The notes under the pieces are model-generated. The model ran no database searches, had not been told where the DNA came from, and saw nothing but the letters and a program-made list of their open reading frames with translations. Positions 10,410 to 21,827 of a DNA stretch of 64,000 bases are shown piece by piece. Positions within the stretch are counted from its first letter, which is position 1. The number at the start of each line of letters is the position of its first letter. This DNA comes from Asaia krungthepensis NRIC 0535 (GTDB lineage Bacteria; Pseudomonadota; Alphaproteobacteria; Acetobacterales; Acetobacteraceae), in the NCBI RefSeq assembly GCF_025995175.1, contig NZ_BAPV01000005.1:62001-126000 (forward strand), given 5' to 3'. The translations under genes and the position numbers were made by a program.

Positions 10410-10594
10410 GTTGTGTTCTCGCCCTCTCGTTACCTGCCACGGGACACCCCGTTATTCCATTGGAACGGAATCATGATGGAGCCGACACTACAGGCAATCG
10501 AACGGAAGCCGAAAGAGCATCGCCAACAGCAAGGTCATGTTATCGCCAGCATAGAGGTGATAAAGCAGAACAACAGAAACGGGATTGTCCCACA

Positions 10595-11233
10595 CTAGAG
10601 CGGCTTGTGCGCCTCATATTCGGTCATTAACGCCGCCAGACCATGCTGGCGCTTCGTCTTGAGCCGAGCAGCCACGAGAATTGCCTGCGCCTCGCGCACG
10701 GCGCGGTCCAGTTCAGCATTGATGATCACATGATCAAATTCGCTCCAATGCGAGATCTCGGCCAGAGCCGCACCCATACGCTTGTCGATTTCCGACTCCG
10801 CATCGGAAGCCCGTGAACGCAGACGCCTGTCGAGTTCCTTCATCGAAGGGGGCAGTACGAACAGGCTTACGACATCGTCGGGCAAAGCATCACGCAGCAG
10901 TCTGTGCCCCTGCCAATCGATATCGAACACCATGTCCCGCCCGGCGGCGAGGGCCGCCTCGACCGGCGCACGCGGCGTGCCATAGCCGCGACCGAAGACT
11001 TCGGCCCATTCCAGCAATTCACCTGCCGCAGCCATGTCACGAAACTGCTCCATGGTGCGGAAATGGTAGTGCACGCCCTCTTTCTCGCCGGGGCGCGGCG
11101 CGCGCGTGGTGACCGACACGGAATGAACAAGACTTGAATCACCGGCGCGCAGCGCATTGGCGATGGTCGATTTCCCAGCGCCGGAGGGGGCCGAAATCAC
11201 GAGGCAGACGCCACGTCTTGCTACGGTCGTCAT
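10595..11233 (-). CDS. gmk: Guanylate kinase
   Basis: Phosphorylates GMP to GDP with ATP. 212 residues. P-loop SAPSGAGKST at the N-terminus, then the GMP-binding segments TTRAPRPGEKEGVHYHF and EWAEVFGRGYGT. The frame stays open another 200 bp upstream, but ATG 11233 has GGGAGAG just ahead and gives the normal length and N-terminus. Monocistronic as far as can be seen, divergent from the DUF1800 gene. Confidence 0.97.
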   Translation of the reverse strand: MTTVARRGVCLVISAPSGAGKSTIANALRAGDSSLVHSVSVTTRAPRPGEKEGVHYHFRTMEQFRDMAAAGELLEWAEVFGRGYGTPRAPVEAALAAGRDMVFDIDWQGHRLLRDALPDDVVSLFVLPPSMKELDRRLRSRASDAESEIDKRMGAALAEISHWSEFDHVIINAELDRAVREAQAILVAARLKTKRQHGLAALMTEYEAHKPL

Positions 11234-11454
11234 GTCACTCTCCCATTCAGGCTTGATCGACTGCGCTGAGCCATAACGGGTCGGGCCGCATTTGGGAACA
11301 TGGGAGCGGCGGGGCCTTACGGAAGATGGGCGCCAATTAACGTTACATCCCGGCTCTCTTTCCGCCATAAAGCGCCTACACAGTTTGACACGATCAGGGC
11401 CCTTCGAGCCTCGATCCCCGGTTGCGCCACCCATGCCAGTGAGGCGGAGGCATC

Positions 11455-12768
11455 ATGCAGGTCGTCGATGTGCAGAACAGGTTTGGCTGGGGCGCCCGCC
11501 TCGATGAAGCCCCTCCCCGTGAATGGCGTGCATGGCTTGCCGGGCAGATCGAAGGGCCGGACCGAGTCCTGTTTGAGGGAGTCGGCCCAAGTGCCGAAGG
11601 CCTGATAGCCTTGCGCAGCCAGAGACAGGACAAGCTGCGTGGCAACCCGCTGGTCAAGCCCATACTCCAGGCGGAACTGATCGCACAGCTTAGCGCCGTG
11701 CTGGAAAGCCCGCAGCCTTTTCGCGAGAGACTGGCCTGGTTCTGGTTCAACCACTTCACGGTCAGCCTGAAACAGGACAGGGTCAAATCCGTCGCGGGGG
11801 CCTATATGCGTGAGGCCATACGCCCCCATGTCACAGGGCGTTTCGTCGATATGCTTGTGGCTGTGATGCGCCATCCCGCCATGCTGATGTATCTCGACAA
11901 CGTCGCCTCGGTCGGGCCGCAGAGCCCGGCCGGCCTGCGTCAGAACCGGGGTCTCAATGAAAACCTCGCGCGTGAGTGTCTGGAGCTGCACACGGTGTCG
12001 CCCGCGTCCGGGTATACCCAAGCGGATGTCACCTCGTTTGCCGCAATCCTGACCGGATGGGGCGTGGACATGAAGGCCGACACCCCTGGCTTCCGCTTCA
12101 ATCCGCGCGCCCACCAGCCGGGTGACAAATCCCTCATGGGACAAAGTTTTCCCGAGGGTGAGGAAGGCGGCGTGGCGGCGCTGGCCTTCCTCGGCACCCA
12201 CCCTGCCACCTATCGTCACATCGCGACGCAGATGCTGCGCCACTTCCTGACCGATACGCCCAGCCCCGGACAGATCGCCCTGCTTGTCGCGGCATTGCAG
12301 CGTAGCGACGGCAGTCTTCTCGCCGCCACCCATGCGCTGATCGATTGCGCGGCCACCGTACCGGCCGGGACGAAGCTGCGCACCCCCATGGAATATGCGG
12401 CGGCGGCACTGCGGGCATCCGGAATCGGGAGCACTCTGGATGGTCAGGCCGCCAATGCCCCGCACCCGCCCGCTTTGGCTCTGGCTTCGGCCTGCGGCGC
12501 GTTGGGCCAGCCCGTCTGGACCGCTCCCATGCCCAATGGATGGAGCGATCTCGCCTCGGACTGGTCGGCACCCTCTGACATGCTGGCGCGCACCGACTGG
12601 GCCTATCGTCTGGCGGGCGGACTGCATGACGCCAATCCCGAAGAACTGGCTCAGACCGCTCTTGGCAGCGCACTCCGCCCCGCCACGCGGCTGGCCATGC
12701 AGCATGCCGGCTCGCGGCGCGATGCACTCACTTTGCTTTTCTCCTCACCCGAATTCCAGAGGCGTTGA
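11455..12768 (+). CDS. DUF1800 family protein
   Basis: Function unknown. 437 residues. The hallmark NENLARECLELHTV and the preceding WFNHF block identify the family. No signal peptide is visible at the chosen start (ATG 11455, with GGAGG five bases ahead). DUF1800 proteins are regularly encoded just before a DUF1501 protein, as here (3-bp gap), and the pair is often predicted to act in the cell envelope. Confidence 0.88.
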   Translation: MQVVDVQNRFGWGARLDEAPPREWRAWLAGQIEGPDRVLFEGVGPSAEGLIALRSQRQDKLRGNPLVKPILQAELIAQLSAVLESPQPFRERLAWFWFNHFTVSLKQDRVKSVAGAYMREAIRPHVTGRFVDMLVAVMRHPAMLMYLDNVASVGPQSPAGLRQNRGLNENLARECLELHTVSPASGYTQADVTSFAAILTGWGVDMKADTPGFRFNPRAHQPGDKSLMGQSFPEGEEGGVAALAFLGTHPATYRHIATQMLRHFLTDTPSPGQIALLVAALQRSDGSLLAATHALIDCAATVPAGTKLRTPMEYAAAALRASGIGSTLDGQAANAPHPPALALASACGALGQPVWTAPMPNGWSDLASDWSAPSDMLARTDWAYRLAGGLHDANPEELAQTALGSALRPATRLAMQHAGSRRDALTLLFSSPEFQRR

Positions 12769-12771
12769 CCC

Positions 12772-14019
12772 ATGATGCTTCGTCGTCGCTCTGCCCTGCT
12801 CGGTCTGGCTGCAAGCTGGACCCTCGGTCGCTCTTCCCTTGCACTGGCCGCTCCCTCCCTGCGCCGGGACGATCCGCGCTTCGTGGTCATCCTGATGCGC
12901 GGCGCACTGGATGGCATGGCTGCGGTCACGCCCTATGGCGATCCGGGGCTCATGGCCCTGAGGCGCGCCCTCGTCCTGCCCGAGCCCGGTCAGGAAGGAG
13001 GGCTGCTCGATCTGGGCGGGTATTTCGGTCTGCACCCTGCATTGGCGGGGCTGCATGCGCTCTATGGCCAGGGGCAGATGCTGCCCGTCCATGCGGTGGC
13101 CGCGCCCTATCGCACGCGCTCGCATTTCGACGCGCAGGATTATCTGGAGAGCGGGGCCGATCATCGTCTGACGAGCGGCTGGCTCAACCGCGCCGTGTCG
13201 GCCCTGCCGGGGCAGAATGCCCGTCCGGAAGGGCTGGGTCTGGCGCTCGGTCTCGATGTGCCGCTTCTCCTGCGCGGCCCGGCGCGGATCGGCAGCTATG
13301 CCCCGGCTGGAAGCCAGCACCCGAGCGATGCGCTGTACCAGCAGATCGCCCAGCTCAACACGCATGACCCCCTGACCGGTCCTGCCTTTCGTAACGGGTT
13401 GCAGGCACGCGGCTTTTCGGACACGGCTCTGGCGACAGCACCGGGCGAGAATGCCACCATGACGGGCGCTCCCGGGCCGGGCGGCGCACCTTCCATGGGG
13501 CAGGCTAATAATAGGCAGGATGGGTTTACCCGCCTCGCCTCGGCAGCGGGGGTGATGCTCGCGCAGCCCGACGGACCGCGCGTGGCGGCGCTGGAGATCG
13601 GCGGCTGGGACACCCATGCCGGGCAGATCGCTGCCCTGCGCTCGCCGCTCTCGCGCCTCGATGCCGGTATCGCGGCGCTCCGTGACGGGCTTGGCGATGC
13701 GTGGTCGCACAGCGTGGTTCTGGCCATGACCGAATTCGGGCGCACGGCGCGCATGAACGGCACAGGCGGCACCGACCATGGCACAGGCGCCGTGGCGTTT
13801 CTCGCGGGTGGCGCGGTGAAAGGGGGACGCGTAGCCGGGACCTGGCCAGGGCTGCGCCAAAGCCAGCTATTCGACAATCGCGACCTTGCCCCCACCACCG
13901 ATCTGCGGAGTGTGATCGCCTCGGTGCTCTGCGATCACCTGCATATGCCGCGCTCTGCCTTGGGCAGGGTCTTCCCCGACGGCGCCCCGTCGCCTCAGGC
14001 GGGTCTGGTCGCCGCCTGA
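12772..14019 (+). CDS. DUF1501 family protein, Tat-like signal
   Basis: Function unknown; the family has an alkaline-phosphatase/sulfatase-like fold. 415 residues. The N-terminus MMLRRRSALLGL followed by a hydrophobic stretch ending near LALAAP looks like a twin-arginine signal peptide. The family block MTEFGRTARMNGTGGTDHG carries the probable metal-site residues. Directly coupled to the DUF1800 gene upstream, so the two probably work together outside the cytoplasm. Confidence 0.88.
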   Translation: MMLRRRSALLGLAASWTLGRSSLALAAPSLRRDDPRFVVILMRGALDGMAAVTPYGDPGLMALRRALVLPEPGQEGGLLDLGGYFGLHPALAGLHALYGQGQMLPVHAVAAPYRTRSHFDAQDYLESGADHRLTSGWLNRAVSALPGQNARPEGLGLALGLDVPLLLRGPARIGSYAPAGSQHPSDALYQQIAQLNTHDPLTGPAFRNGLQARGFSDTALATAPGENATMTGAPGPGGAPSMGQANNRQDGFTRLASAAGVMLAQPDGPRVAALEIGGWDTHAGQIAALRSPLSRLDAGIAALRDGLGDAWSHSVVLAMTEFGRTARMNGTGGTDHGTGAVAFLAGGAVKGGRVAGTWPGLRQSQLFDNRDLAPTTDLRSVIASVLCDHLHMPRSALGRVFPDGAPSPQAGLVAA

Positions 14020-14035
14020 AGAACGCCCGTGACGA

Positions 14036-15100
14036 TCAGGGGATGATCTTGCGCGCACGCAGCAGGGAGAAGAGATCGCCAAACGAGACCCGCGTGTCAC
14101 GATATCCCGTAAAGCCGAATGCACGACTTTTGCTCATATCGGTCACGCATTCGATGGGTCGCCCCAGATCGGCATCGGTATGCCAGGGTGACGCCACACG
14201 GCCGAGATCGCTTTCTGCAAGACCATGACGCTGCGCCAACTCGGCCCAGACTCCCTCTTTCCCGGCCAGCATGGCCTCGAGTGAGCTCGCCTGGCCCGGA
14301 TAGGGCGCGGCCTCGATGCCGAACCAGGCAGCGATCTCAGACCAGAGCGTACTCCAGCGGAACACATCGCCATTGACGATATTGAACGCCTCGTTTCGCC
14401 CCGCGGGGCTGGTTGCGGCCCAGTGAATCTGACTCGCCAGCTGACGCGCATCGGTCACATCGGTCAGGGCGGACCATTGGACGGGCGAGCCCGGAAACAC
14501 GAAGGGCATGCCGGTTTCGCGGCAGAGCGACGCATAGACGGCCAGGGTCGTGCCCATATTCATCAGATTGCCCAGAGCAAAGCCGATGATCGTATGGGGC
14601 CGATGGACCGACCAGGCAAAACCGTGACGCGCCGCCGCGTCGAACAGCACATCCTCCTGGGCGTAGTAGAAATTCTCACCGTCCAGACGACCCATGCTTT
14701 CCCGGAACGGCGTGACCGGCGGCGCCCCTTTGGCATAGGCGTCGAACGGGCCGAGATAATGCTTGAGACCGGTGACGAGGCTGGCATGGACCAGCTTTTC
14801 TGGATGGGGCAAGGCCTCGAACACGTTGGCCAGCATGGCCGCATTGGCGATGCAGTTCTCGCGTTCGGTGCTGCGCCGCGTCCAGGTGGTGAAGAACACA
14901 TGGCTCGGCGTCAGCCCGGCCAGCGCCTCACGCAGCGAGGCAGGATCGAGCGTGTCGGCCTGCACCGGCAGGATCGTATCAGGCAGCGATTCCACACGGC
15001 GCGCGAGCCCGTGAACGGTCCAGCCTTCCGCCAGCAACCGGTTGGCGAGATTTTGTCCGACGAGACCCGTCGCACCGATGATCAGGGCAGTCTGGGGCAT
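14036..15100 (-). CDS. NAD(P)-dependent reductase of the PRISE-like extended SDR family
   Basis: 354 residues. The Rossmann motif GATGLVG is at 9-15. NFYYAQEDVLF and WSVHRPHTIIGF are the blocks of the PRISE group (progesterone 5-beta-reductase/iridoid synthase-like), where the catalytic Tyr lies in the NFYY segment. Substrate unknown; bacterial members act on enones or sugar nucleotides. Divergent from the HxlR regulator 99 bp away, a common arrangement in which the regulator controls the reductase. Confidence 0.82.
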   Translation of the reverse strand: MPQTALIIGATGLVGQNLANRLLAEGWTVHGLARRVESLPDTILPVQADTLDPASLREALAGLTPSHVFFTTWTRRSTERENCIANAAMLANVFEALPHPEKLVHASLVTGLKHYLGPFDAYAKGAPPVTPFRESMGRLDGENFYYAQEDVLFDAAARHGFAWSVHRPHTIIGFALGNLMNMGTTLAVYASLCRETGMPFVFPGSPVQWSALTDVTDARQLASQIHWAATSPAGRNEAFNIVNGDVFRWSTLWSEIAAWFGIEAAPYPGQASSLEAMLAGKEGVWAELAQRHGLAESDLGRVASPWHTDADLGRPIECVTDMSKSRAFGFTGYRDTRVSFGDLFSLLRARKIIP

Positions 15101-15199
15101 GGTGGCCTCCTTGTCTCAATTGTGCTGGTGAAGCTGGCCATAACCGCTCAGAAAGGACAATCCGGCACTATTTTGTGCCCTGGGTACCAAAAGGGAACC

Positions 15200-15628
15200 A
15201 TGATGGCCGATTGCATCCTGCCTGCCGAAACCGACGCCGATGATCCCATCGTCGCGTCATCGGACCTGCCCGCTCTGCCTGAAGCTCTGAAACAGGCCCC
15301 TTTCACCGAAGATTGCGCGCCACGCCGCCTTCTGCGCCTCTTCTCCGGCAAATGGATCACCATGATCCTGCACGCCATCCATCTGATGGGGGGCAGCGCC
15401 CGGCCCGGCGCGCTACAGCGCAACATCCCTGGCCTGTCGAAAAAGATGATGACACAGACCCTGCGTGAATTGCAGGAGCGCGGGCTGATCGCACGCGTGG
15501 TGCTCGAAATCATGCCCCCCCGCGTCGAATACCGCCTGACCCCGCTCGGCCAACGCTTCATCGAGCCGATCGAGCTGCTTTATCGGTGGGGCGCCCATCA
15601 TGCGGAGCTGCTGGACAAGCTCGACTAA
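15200..15628 (+). CDS. HxlR family transcriptional regulator
   Basis: Winged-helix regulator, about 142 residues. The core block CAPRRLLRLFSGKWITMIL is the HxlR start; LSKKMMTQTLRELQERGLIAR is the recognition helix region, and PRVEYRLTPLG is the wing. The frame runs much further upstream, antisense to the reductase; I chose the tandem ATG at 15200/15203, preceded by AAGGGA. It probably senses an electrophile or redox signal and controls the divergent reductase (inference). Confidence 0.9.
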   Translation: MMADCILPAETDADDPIVASSDLPALPEALKQAPFTEDCAPRRLLRLFSGKWITMILHAIHLMGGSARPGALQRNIPGLSKKMMTQTLRELQERGLIARVVLEIMPPRVEYRLTPLGQRFIEPIELLYRWGAHHAELLDKLD

Positions 15629-15714
15629 GGTTTCTCGGAAGTTTCACATTGTTTCTGACCGCGTAACGATAAAGACCCGTTCGACCTTCACAACGATCCG
15701 GGCCTTGTCGTTTC

Positions 15715-18126
15715 ATGCTTCGTCCTTCCAGGCTTGCCCTGCCCTGCTTCATCGCGCTCGCCGTCCTTTCCGCGCGCGGCGAGAGGGCGCTTGCACAAAG
15801 CGTTTCCTCCACCCCCTCCGGCAAGGCGACGAAAAAGCCAGCCTCTCATACCCCCCGCGCGCCATCGGCTCTCCGTGAGACCGACGCCGCCTCGAAACCA
15901 AACAGTGAGTCCATCGTCGTCGCGGAGAAACGCTCGCGCTCCCAGCTAAGCGTGGGTCAGACCGCGATCAGCCGCCAACTGCCGGGTACCTCACCGCTTC
16001 AGGCCCTGCAGATCCTGCCGGGCGTGGTCTATACGACGGCCGATCCGTGGGGCGCGACGGAACAGAACGCCGCACTCTATATCCACGGTTTCGCGCAGAG
16101 CCAGCTCGGCTTCACCATGGATGGTATCCCGCTGGGCGATCAGACCTATAACAACTATAATGGCCTCTCTCCCCAGCGCGCCATCGCCAGTGAAAACGTC
16201 TCGCGCGTTTCTCTCTCCTCGGGTGCGGGCGATCTTAGCACGGCCTCGACCAGCAATCTGGGAGGGACGATCCAGACCCTGTCGAGCGATCCGGAAAAAC
16301 AGCGAGGCGGCCAGATCGAGCAGAGCTTCGGCAGCTATGCGGCGTTTCGCACCTTCGTGCGCCTCGATACCGGGACGTTCGGCCATGAGAACCGGGCCTA
16401 TATCAGCTATCTGCGTCAGGATGCCCGCGCCTGGGATTATCACGAGCATCAGGGCGGCCAGCAGGTCAATCTGAAGTTCCTGCATGATGGCAAGCGCGAT
16501 CGGATCACGGTCTATCTGGACTGGATGGACAAGGCAGAAGGCAATGAAGATGCCGTGGTGCTTCCCTCCACGCTCTATACACGCCCCTCTTTCTATCCCG
16601 ATCTCGACCAGGCCATGGCGTATCTCGATGCCAGTGGCACCCCTCCCAAGGCAGCAGGGCTCAATTTCCGCGATTACGCCAGCACCGCGCTGCGTCAGGA
16701 TTTCCTCGGCTATATTCGCGACGAGCACCATTTTTCCGACCGCCTGACGCTCACCACGACAGTGTATGGCCACCGGGACGCCTCGGCGGGTGTGGTCACG
16801 ACGCCGGTCGGCGCTTCCGGCATTTCGAAAATCCTGACCGCCTATTATCCGGGTCAGGACATACGCAGCCTGTTCGGCGGGTCCGGCTATACCAATCGCA
16901 CTACCGAATACGGCATCACGCGTGAAGGCGCGATGACGGCCCTCGCCTATCATCTTGGCCATCATGACATCGAGCTTGGCGGCTGGTACGAGCGCAATGT
17001 GAACACGTTCGAACGGCGCTGGTATCCCTTCTCGGCGACGAACCCGCTCTCGCCGTACAAAAGACCCACTGACCCGCTGATCAATCAGTTTGCCAATGAT
17101 TTCCAGACCAACACATTCCAGACCCATATCCAGGATCGCTGGGCCGTCACGCGAGCGTTGAGCCTTCAGGCCGGGTTCAAATCGAGCCTGCAATATACCA
17201 ATGGGCGTCTTACCGTGCCGGGGCTTCCCGCCTCTCTGTCTCCTGCTGGCTCGACAACGGCGTCAGGCGGCCAGATCGACGCGACAGAGGCATTCCTGCC
17301 AAGCTTCGGAGCCGTCTGGCGCCTCGGGCCGCATGACCAGCTTTTCGCCAATATCCAGAAAAACATGCGGGGCTATCAGGCGCTGGGCTATGGCTATGCC
17401 ACGCCCTGGGGCATCCCGAGCCAGGCCGGTTTCGAGAACTTCCGGCGTACGGGACACCCCGAGACGTCATGGACCTATGAAACGGGTTGGCGTTTCAATC
17501 ATCCGCTCACCCGCTCGCCCGCCCTCAGCATCGATGGCCAGCTCTCCTATTACCATGTGGATTTCTCGAACCGTCTGCTCACGGTCAGTTCCTCGCCACA
17601 GATCACGAGCCTGACCGGTGCGGCATCGCTTCTGGAAAATGTGGGCGGCGTGACCACCAATGGCGCCGATGCCGAATTCACCCTGCATCTGCCCTGGCAT
17701 CTCTCACTCTACGACGCCGCCTCCTATAACCGCTCGACCTATGACAATAACTACCAGTCCGGCAGTGCCGTCGTGGCAACAGCGGGCAAATATGTGGTGG
17801 CAGTGCCGGAATGGATGAACAAGTTCATCTTCGCCTATAGTCATGACGGGTTTTATGCCCAGTTGACGGGCGACTATATCGGCAGGCGCTATGCCACCTA
17901 TCTGAACGATCTCTCGGTCACGCCCATGACCCTGTTCGGCTTCAGCAGCGGCTACACGCTGCATCATCTGCCGGTTCTGCGCGATGCCAGCGTTCAGTTC
18001 ACGATCACCAATCTGACGAATACGCGCAACTGGTCGACCATTCTGGCCACCAACGCCTCCAAGCAGTTCACCGCCTACCCGCAGGCGCCAAGACAGTTTT
18101 TCCTGACGTTCACAGGGCATTTCTAA
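15715..18126 (+). CDS. TonB-dependent receptor
   Basis: Outer-membrane gated transporter, 803 residues. Signal peptide about 1-28 ending in ERALAQS. The plug domain runs from about 75 (GTSPLQALQILPGV) to 170 and contains the receptor block SSGAGDLSTASTSNLGG. A beta-barrel follows to the terminal Phe (FLTFTGHF), as required for Bam-mediated insertion. The ligand is not evident. No SusD, siderophore gene or transporter lies next to it, and the adjacent aldo/keto reductase is convergent. The gene starts 86 bp after the HxlR gene and may be read through from it. Confidence 0.9.
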   Translation: MLRPSRLALPCFIALAVLSARGERALAQSVSSTPSGKATKKPASHTPRAPSALRETDAASKPNSESIVVAEKRSRSQLSVGQTAISRQLPGTSPLQALQILPGVVYTTADPWGATEQNAALYIHGFAQSQLGFTMDGIPLGDQTYNNYNGLSPQRAIASENVSRVSLSSGAGDLSTASTSNLGGTIQTLSSDPEKQRGGQIEQSFGSYAAFRTFVRLDTGTFGHENRAYISYLRQDARAWDYHEHQGGQQVNLKFLHDGKRDRITVYLDWMDKAEGNEDAVVLPSTLYTRPSFYPDLDQAMAYLDASGTPPKAAGLNFRDYASTALRQDFLGYIRDEHHFSDRLTLTTTVYGHRDASAGVVTTPVGASGISKILTAYYPGQDIRSLFGGSGYTNRTTEYGITREGAMTALAYHLGHHDIELGGWYERNVNTFERRWYPFSATNPLSPYKRPTDPLINQFANDFQTNTFQTHIQDRWAVTRALSLQAGFKSSLQYTNGRLTVPGLPASLSPAGSTTASGGQIDATEAFLPSFGAVWRLGPHDQLFANIQKNMRGYQALGYGYATPWGIPSQAGFENFRRTGHPETSWTYETGWRFNHPLTRSPALSIDGQLSYYHVDFSNRLLTVSSSPQITSLTGAASLLENVGGVTTNGADAEFTLHLPWHLSLYDAASYNRSTYDNNYQSGSAVVATAGKYVVAVPEWMNKFIFAYSHDGFYAQLTGDYIGRRYATYLNDLSVTPMTLFGFSSGYTLHHLPVLRDASVQFTITNLTNTRNWSTILATNASKQFTAYPQAPRQFFLTFTGHF

Positions 18127-18178
18127 GCGCCGGTCCGGCGCTATCGGGACCGGCATGCCCGGTCCCGAGAACAGAAAG

Positions 18179-19631
<1,453 letters not shown>

Positions 19632-19743
19632 CGTCGTCACTCCTGTTGCTCCGGCCCAAAGGGCCGTTTTTCCTACAAAACCATTCTCGCCATTCTGCGA
19701 TAAGCGCCTATATTCGGCACGCAGCCATATCGGGAATTCATCA

Positions 19744-20637
19744 ATGCGCCGCGACGAGCTGGTCGATCTGAACGCCTTTCTTGCCGTTGCGGAGGAGCAG
19801 AGTTTCACCCGCGCCGCGGCCCGGCTCGGCACCTCGCAATCAGCCCTGAGTCATACCGTCAGACGCCTTGAAACCCGTCTTGGCGTGCGCCTGCTGACCC
19901 GCACCACGCGACGCGTCTCGGCAACCGAGGCCGGTGAGCGCCTGCTTCAGACCCTGGTTCCCGCGCTGGACAGCATTGCGGGTGAAATCGCCTCGCTGAG
20001 CGAACTCTCCGAGCGTCCGTCAGGGACGATCAGACTGACCGCCTCCGAACATGCTGCACAGACCCTGATCTGGCCCGCGTTGAAACGCCTCTTGCCGGAT
20101 TACCCCGATATCGAGGTCGAACTCGCCATCGATTCAGGCCTGACCGATATCGTGGCAGAACGTTTCGATGCGGGGGTAAGGCTGGAGGAGACGATCGCGA
20201 GGGACATGATCGCCGTGCCGATTGGACCGCCGCTACGCATGGCGGTCGTGGGCGCGCCCGACTATTTTGCACGCTACCCGTGCCCACGGTCGCCGCAGGA
20301 CCTTTCCGCCCATCAGTGCCTCAAGCTGCGCATGTCCAGTTCTGGCGCCATCTATGCCTGGGAACTGGAAAAAGGACGACGCAGTCTGCGCGTACGTCCT
20401 GAAGGCCCCCTGACAATCAATAATGCCGCCATGCTTCGCCAGGCCGCGCTCGATGGATTTGGTCTTGCCTGCGTGATGGAAGACCAGATCATGGACCATG
20501 TGGCGGCTGGAAGGCTCGTGCGCGTGCTGGAGGATTGGTGCCCCCCCTTCCCCGGTTACCATCTCTATTACCCGAGCCGACGCAATGCCTCGGCCGCGTT
20601 TCGCATTCTCGTTGAGGCCCTGCGCTATCGCGGCTGA
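19744..20637 (+). CDS. LysR family transcriptional regulator
   Basis: 297 residues. N-terminal winged helix: LNAFLAVAEEQSFTRAAA, then LGTSQSALSHTVRRLE. The C-terminal periplasmic-binding-like effector domain is complete. It starts 112 bp from the cupin gene on the other strand, the classical LysR layout, so the cupin and aldo/keto reductase are the likely targets. The SDR/CMD pair downstream is convergent and may belong to the same regulon. The upstream extension of the frame overlaps the cupin gene and is rejected. Confidence 0.92.
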   Translation: MRRDELVDLNAFLAVAEEQSFTRAAARLGTSQSALSHTVRRLETRLGVRLLTRTTRRVSATEAGERLLQTLVPALDSIAGEIASLSELSERPSGTIRLTASEHAAQTLIWPALKRLLPDYPDIEVELAIDSGLTDIVAERFDAGVRLEETIARDMIAVPIGPPLRMAVVGAPDYFARYPCPRSPQDLSAHQCLKLRMSSSGAIYAWELEKGRRSLRVRPEGPLTINNAAMLRQAALDGFGLACVMEDQIMDHVAAGRLVRVLEDWCPPFPGYHLYYPSRRNASAAFRILVEALRYRG

Positions 20638-20685
20638 TCCCCGTCCCATCGCCCCAAACGTGGAATGAGGATCGGGGGACCGAGA

Positions 20686-21426
20686 TCAGTATTGCTGTGC
20701 CGTGGGGCGGAAGAGGATTTCGTTGATATCAACCTCCTCCGGCTGGCTCATGGCGAACACCACGCAGGACGCAAAGGATTCAGGCGGGATCGCATAATTC
20801 TCGTAGAATTCCTTCATCGAGCGGGCCGTGTCCTCATCGGTCACGCTGTTGGGGAGTTCCGTTGCGACCGCCCCCGGGGAGATGATGGTCGTGCGGATAT
20901 TATAGGGTTTGACTTCCTGTCTCAGCCCCTCGGACACGACGCGCACAGCACTCTTCGTTGCTGAATAGACAGCGCCGCCCGGCCCGACCTTGTGCCCCGC
21001 CACGGAAGAGACATTGATGATATGACCGCTCTTCTGCTTCTGCATCTGGGGAAGGACGGCGGCAATGCCATAGAGCGTACCCTTGAGATTGACGTCGATC
21101 ATGCGATCCCAATCCTCGATACGGCGCTTTTCGAGCGGAGAATGCGGCATGAGTCCGGCATTGTTGATCAGCACGTCCACCCTTCCATGCAGGGCGATGG
21201 CGTGATCGACGAGCGCCTGCACCTGCGCGCTGTCGCTGACATCGGTCTTCCTGACGGCATCACGCCCGATCGACAGATCATCGGCGAGTGTCTCGAGACG
21301 GTCGAGACGACGCGCACCGAGAACGAGCTTCGCCCCTTCAGCCGCAAGACGACGCGCAACCGCCTTGCCCAGCCCGCTGCTTGCGCCGGTTACAACCACC
21401 ACTTTCCCTGCAATCTGTGCGCTCAT
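20686..21426 (-). CDS. Short-chain dehydrogenase/reductase
   Basis: Classical SDR of 246 residues. Cofactor motif TGASSGLG (13-20), NNAG, catalytic Ser in INVSSVAGH and the YSATK Tyr/Lys pair. The C-terminus [10 protein letters not shown] is typical of the YdfG-like oxidoreductases that occur in such clusters. Translationally coupled to the upstream carboxymuconolactone-decarboxylase-like gene through an ATGA overlap. Substrate unknown. Confidence 0.92.
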   Translation of the reverse strand: MSAQIAGKVVVVTGASSGLGKAVARRLAAEGAKLVLGARRLDRLETLADDLSIGRDAVRKTDVSDSAQVQALVDHAIALHGRVDVLINNAGLMPHSPLEKRRIEDWDRMIDVNLKGTLYGIAAVLPQMQKQKSGHIINVSSVAGHKVGPGGAVYSATKSAVRVVSEGLRQEVKPYNIRTTIISPGAVATELPNSVTDEDTARSMKEFYENYAIPPESFASCVVFAMSQPEEVDINEILFRPTAQQY

Positions 21427-21758
21427 GATGCTGCGTCCTTCCTGTCCTCGAAAATCTGTCTGGCGAGCGCGAGCGCCGAAGACGCTGTGGGCCAGCCGGA
21501 ATAAAATGCGAGATGGGTGATGATCTCGATGATTTCCTCCCGGGTCACACCGGTATCGAGAGCCTTGCGCAGATGAAAACCGAGCTCATTGCCGCGATAA
21601 AGCACAATCAGACAGGTTATGGTGATCATGCAACGATCGCGCTGGGACAGGCCAGGCCGGGCCCAGACCTCATCGAAAAGCACCGTATCGGTATAGCGGG
21701 CCAGATCCGGGGCGATATCGCCGAACGCCTGACGTGCCGTGGTGGATGGTTCAGCCAT
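21423..21758 (-). CDS. Carboxymuconolactone decarboxylase family protein
   Basis: 111 residues, an AhpD-like all-helical fold. The pattern of [19 protein letters not shown] followed by [11 protein letters not shown] is characteristic. It lacks the CxxC of AhpD-type peroxidases, so a hydratase, decarboxylase or partner role is more likely than peroxidase. ATG 21758 follows AGGGGAAGGG; the longer frame lacks such a site. Forms an operon with the SDR. Confidence 0.87.
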   Translation of the reverse strand: MAEPSTTARQAFGDIAPDLARYTDTVLFDEVWARPGLSQRDRCMITITCLIVLYRGNELGFHLRKALDTGVTREEIIEIITHLAFYSGWPTASSALALARQIFEDRKDAAS

Positions 21759-21827
21759 GATCAGGCCCTTCCCCTCTTTCTGTGGAACGTGAAGGACCAT
21801 AGCCTCGGCCGGACGCACCCGATTAGA

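Noticed and set aside
14423-15199. Long plus-strand extension of the HxlR frame
   Set aside because: Antisense to the PRISE-type reductase; composition is that of a shadow frame, and a good start exists at 15200.
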